Positions 61,433-64,000 of a stretch of 64,000 nt of DNA are shown here, in pieces; position 1 is the first letter of the stretch; every line of letters begins with the position of its first letter. The stretch comes from Mesorhizobium loti. Lineage in GTDB: Bacteria > Pseudomonadota > Alphaproteobacteria > Rhizobiales > Rhizobiaceae. The notes below the pieces were generated by a model. That model did no database searches. It saw only the letters and a program-made list of their open reading frames with translations, and was not told the DNA's origin. The translations under genes and the position numbers were made by a program. The stretch spans positions 1,183,001 through 1,247,000 of the forward strand of contig CP050293.1 in NCBI GenBank assembly GCA_014189435.1. Reading direction: 5' to 3'.

Positions 61433-61582
61433 ATGATCCGGAAATTGAAAGGCGGAAAATACCGGCTTTATTCGCGCAAGAAGGACGAAAAGACCGGCAA
61501 GCGGCGGAACCTGGGGACGTTCGATACCCGCGAGGCGGCAGAGAAACATGAGCGGGAGGTGCAGTATTTCAAGCGGCATTGA
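61433..61582 (+). CDS. 49-residue basic protein, copy 2
   Basis: Differs from copy 1 by Lys for Thr at residue 20 and a few silent changes; same AGGGAGAACGAG ribosome site. Unlike its neighbour it is intact, so it may still be expressed or under selection. Confidence 0.7.
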   Translation: MIRKLKGGKYRLYSRKKDEKTGKRRNLGTFDTREAAEKHEREVQYFKRH

Positions 61583-61655
61583 GGGGTGGAAGGCGCCGTT
61601 AGCCACTATTCATCTGCGAAACAAACGGAGCAGTCCTCCGCTGAATGTTTCGGCT

Positions 61656-62495
61656 TTAGGTCGTTCCCTGCTTCCAATTCAACATAGCATCGCGCGCGGC
61701 ACGTCGAAGTAGCCTGACAGACGGCCCACGTCCCTCCGGCGGCGACCAACCTTTGAGGAAGCCCGGTTTGAACATTTTTTGTTTTGGCGCTTTCTCAATA
61801 AGTTTCTCATCGACTGAAACGAAAGCCGCGAACGCGAAGGACGTCCGGAATGTCACAAAGAGCACCATCGCTTCGTTCTCCGGCAATGCACGATACTGGT
61901 AGGTGAACTGGCTCGACATCTCCTTTTCGCCCGCTTTCAGCGTTTCAGGCTGGCCGAGAAAGTCTAGGAAGTCTTGCGGAATGTTGCCAAGCATTGCATC
62001 AGCGTTTGAGAACCATCTGATTGCTATGGCTCCATCAGAGCTCAAAGCACAGCCAGCGATCTCGCGATAAAGCGCCAGCGCCATCCGAGCGGCAAATGCT
62101 TCCATGACTGTGTTTATGTGGGCGTCGCGTATATCGACCGCGAATGCGACCGTCCTTCCGCCCTTTACAATGGGTTGGTAATCTCCGAATTCGGCAGCCA
62201 AGTTTGGAAAGTTTTGCGAAAATGAGCGAACTAGGTTGCCGAGTTCATCCTTGTCAGCTTCGCTGCTTCGATCCAGTTGAAAGCGGCTGGCGACGCTAGC
62301 GATTAAATCCATCTTGCGCGTGCCTTCATGACATGCGTCGCAAACACCAAACTCTAATCCCTTTGGCCGATCTCGGAGGCTGAAAATAGTGATTGGTGGT
62401 GCGTGATCGCGCGTAACCGATGGTGACACGCCTCCGCAATACGTGCAGCCAGGTTGTTGATCGATTAGCTTCTCAGTTGCGGTTAATCTTGTCAT
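61656..62495 (-). CDS. Hypothetical protein with HNH-like zinc motif
   Basis: The protein has 279 residues. The N-terminus has CTYCGG (Cys17/20), then VTRDHAPPITIF and FGVCDACHEGTRK, a layout of HNH-type zinc nuclease cores; the canonical catalytic His-Asn pair is only partly visible (RDH). The rest is not recognisable. The region is more A+T-rich than the window average. 27 bases after the preceding stop, so probably co-transcribed with 62523-63146. Confidence 0.55.
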   Translation of the reverse strand: MTRLTATEKLIDQQPGCTYCGGVSPSVTRDHAPPITIFSLRDRPKGLEFGVCDACHEGTRKMDLIASVASRFQLDRSSEADKDELGNLVRSFSQNFPNLAAEFGDYQPIVKGGRTVAFAVDIRDAHINTVMEAFAARMALALYREIAGCALSSDGAIAIRWFSNADAMLGNIPQDFLDFLGQPETLKAGEKEMSSQFTYQYRALPENEAMVLFVTFRTSFAFAAFVSVDEKLIEKAPKQKMFKPGFLKGWSPPEGRGPSVRLLRRAARDAMLNWKQGTT

Positions 62496-62522
62496 AGTTT
62501 AGATAATCGGCGACTGGTTACT

Positions 62523-63146
62523 CTAAGCTTGGGCATCCATTTTGCTCCGGTATTCAACGTACCCCAGTATGATGCTGCCGGTCATTTCGGTAGCTTCGAA
62601 AAAACAATCCAATATCTCGAAATACGCCTCGTCCGGACGTTCCGGTTCTTTTGCACCAATGAAAAATTGAATTTTTCTGCTTGTATCATCACTGTTCACC
62701 ATCGATGTAAACATATGCCGCTCTGACAAATGCACAAATCCCGACGTTTCCTTGTAAACATCTCCAACCCACGGAAAGTCAGCGGCTAGTTTCGAAATAA
62801 GTGCGTTGTCTCTTAAGAATTGACCATCGCGATCCTTCTGCTTGTCGAATCTTTTGCCCGACAAGACGGCTTGACAGAGGGCGTCCATACTATCCACGAA
62901 CTTCAACGCGTTCACTCTGGCTGCCGTGTCGATCTGCATGCGCAATAATCCTGCGCAGCACGTGAAATTTCGTTCTGCCATCAACGTTCTGAATCCGGAC
63001 GCAAGTGCTAGGACACGCTTGACGGCGCCCAGCACAAATAAGTCTGAGACATAGATGTTTCCGCCCTCCTGCATCAACCTTGAGGCTCTGCGCAGAATCT
63101 CATCCTCGATTTGTTCAATCTTTAGGAGGCGCTTTTGGAATGACAT
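62523..63146 (-). CDS. Hypothetical helical protein
   Basis: The protein has 207 residues. Helical, no signal peptide, contains ETSGFVHLSERHMF, resembling the His-containing motif of DUF5677-like or abortive-infection-associated proteins. The match is weak. First gene of a likely two-gene unit. Codon use is less G+C-rich than the neighbours, suggesting transfer. Confidence 0.5.
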   Translation of the reverse strand: MSFQKRLLKIEQIEDEILRRASRLMQEGGNIYVSDLFVLGAVKRVLALASGFRTLMAERNFTCCAGLLRMQIDTAARVNALKFVDSMDALCQAVLSGKRFDKQKDRDGQFLRDNALISKLAADFPWVGDVYKETSGFVHLSERHMFTSMVNSDDTSRKIQFFIGAKEPERPDEAYFEILDCFFEATEMTGSIILGYVEYRSKMDAQA

Positions 63147-63245
63147 GGCTGGAACCTATGGGTGCGCTGGTCGGTCGAAATGGCCAGTCGTGTCGAAAGC
63201 GCATGAAAGCCAGCGAAACGGACGGAACATGCTTCCGCCAACCGA

Positions 63246-63383
63246 CTAACGTTTCGATCGTCGCCAACCGGCGGCGAGTGCTTCCGCTTCCGTGCAGAAC
63301 CATCTTTCGCCTTTGGCTTCGGTGATTTTGGTGGCGCTGTAAAACTTCTGTCCAGGCAGATGATAGATGCGCTCGCCGTCCGC
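63246..63383 (-). pseudogene. Truncated thermonuclease-type C-terminal (sunset) domain
   Basis: Frame reads ADGERIYHLPGQKFYSATKI...WFCTEAEALAAGWRRSKR, the C-terminal sunset-like domain seen after staphylococcal-nuclease domains in Rhizobiales. A stop lies directly upstream in this frame and no nuclease domain or start precedes it, so only the 3' end remains. Confidence 0.65.
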
Positions 63384-63398
63384 TCAAACTCGATTTCG

Positions 63399-63776
63399 CT
63401 ATTGCTCGTCACTGAAGAACACTTTTCGAGTAGCTGGGTCTTGTGCAACGACACAGTTCAGGCCGTCGTCAAAATCGGCGAGGCCAGCGGCCATATCCGG
63501 GCCGTTCATCAGGCATCTTTTATAGAGATCTTCAAAAGAAGACTGATCGGACAGTGCCGTCATGCCCTGGATAAGCCGTGCAATGGCAATCGACTGCTTC
63601 GCCTGACATTGCTTGTATGCTTCACTGCTCGTGTTTTGGTGCCTGTGCAAACAAAGCTGATCGGCCATTTCGAACAACTGCTGTATCGAATTGCCTTCAG
63701 CATTAGCTGGACCACTTGTTGTGGCCGCAACCACGCCGCCCACAGTCGCTGCAGCAAAATACAAACGCAAATGCAT
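63399..63776 (-). CDS. Small secreted hypothetical protein
   Basis: The protein has 125 residues. N-terminal signal MHLRLYFAAATVGGVVAATT, then a helical mature part with Cys in DQLCLHRHQN, KQCQAKQ, RCLMNGP and NCVV. ATG 63776 is chosen because GGGGAATGCCTCC precedes it; an in-frame ATG lies 15 bases upstream. No family recognised. Its stop abuts the nuclease remnant. Confidence 0.6.
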   Translation of the reverse strand: MHLRLYFAAATVGGVVAATTSGPANAEGNSIQQLFEMADQLCLHRHQNTSSEAYKQCQAKQSIAIARLIQGMTALSDQSSFEDLYKRCLMNGPDMAAGLADFDDGLNCVVAQDPATRKVFFSDEQ

Positions 63777-64000
63777 GGAGGCATTCCCCAACCCCGAGAA
63801 CGATAATGCGCCCTCTGCATATTGTTGTCGAATCCGCCGTCGGACGGATTGCGGAAGGAACTGAGCGTTGCTTTGCCGAATTTGGCAGAGTGGTTGGCGA
63901 GAAAGGTTAGTCGCTCTGGAAAGCGCCTAGAATTCAACGATTGCGGCGGAGCGGTTCTCCGCCTGCCAGCATTTTAGTATTTATCTCTCCTATCCAAAGA
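63777..64000. other. Window-end intergenic stretch
   Basis: No gene is supported. An imperfect palindrome GGCGGA-GCGGTTC-TCCGCC lies at 63944-63963 with no clear T-run. Confidence 0.35.

Overview
The window is G+C-rich, tightly packed chromosomal DNA from an alphaproteobacterium of the Rhizobiales, most like Mesorhizobium. The evidence is the gene families (Ku with a PE-ligase-polymerase LigD, a SyrA/ExoX-like exopolysaccharide repressor, DUF1236, DUF2934, PrsD/PrsE-type secretion), a GGAAC-N16-CGTT promoter of the EcfG general-stress type, and dispersed intergenic palindromes of the kind common in rhizobia. No rRNA, tRNA, CRISPR array, integrase or transposase was seen. Assignments come from reading translated sequence and motifs, without database searches.

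Layout. 1-8.2 kb: end of an unknown gene, an EthD protein, and a DNA-repair block on the + strand (LigD, Ku, a BRCT/TPR-like protein, an alpha/beta hydrolase, an exonuclease III homologue), flanked by two small peptides with lasso-type leader motifs. 8.4-23.3 kb: mostly single genes, including a WD40 protein, isochorismatase, cytosine-deaminase-like amidohydrolase, VirK/DUF535, a tail-anchored sulfotransferase, ExoX-like protein, YghU-type GST, a trypsin-fold/PDZ protein lacking the catalytic triad, a MarR/cupin divergent pair with clear operators, a YdeI-like protein and another GST. 23.4-32.6 kb: ABC-F ATPase, lipoprotein, GST, FAD monooxygenase, CHASE/PAS/GGDEF/EAL protein, VOC protein and a NarL-type regulator. 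33.3-39.9 kb: a large repetitive exported protein followed by its likely type I ABC exporter and HlyD-type adaptor. 39.9-49 kb: LysR with a divergent SDR-SDR-tautomerase operon, nucleoside hydrolase, acyl-CoA synthetase and a KamA-like radical SAM enzyme. 49-56.1 kb: AraC regulator, a Cys-rich secreted peptide, and a three-gene Pls/PosA NRPS-like operon (NRPS, GNAT, phosphopantetheinyl transferase). 56.2-61.6 kb: a sulfite-oxidase/FecR/CHASE2-cyclase operon flanked by two copies of a DUF2934/DUF3606 plus 49-residue basic-protein module, one copy decayed. 61.6-64 kb: a more A+T-rich tail with two unfamiliar genes in tandem, a thermonuclease remnant and a small secreted protein, probably acquired DNA.

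Working units. LigD and Ku supply end joining. The 33-40 kb block is a substrate plus a dedicated exporter. Pls, GNAT and PPTase form one translationally coupled cassette, with the PPTase able to charge the Pls carrier domain. The marR/cupin pair is probably autoregulated. Four families of dispersed repeats (labelled A-D in the entries) sit between genes; two of them touch genes, one forming a stop codon and one lying in frame ahead of the ABC-F start.
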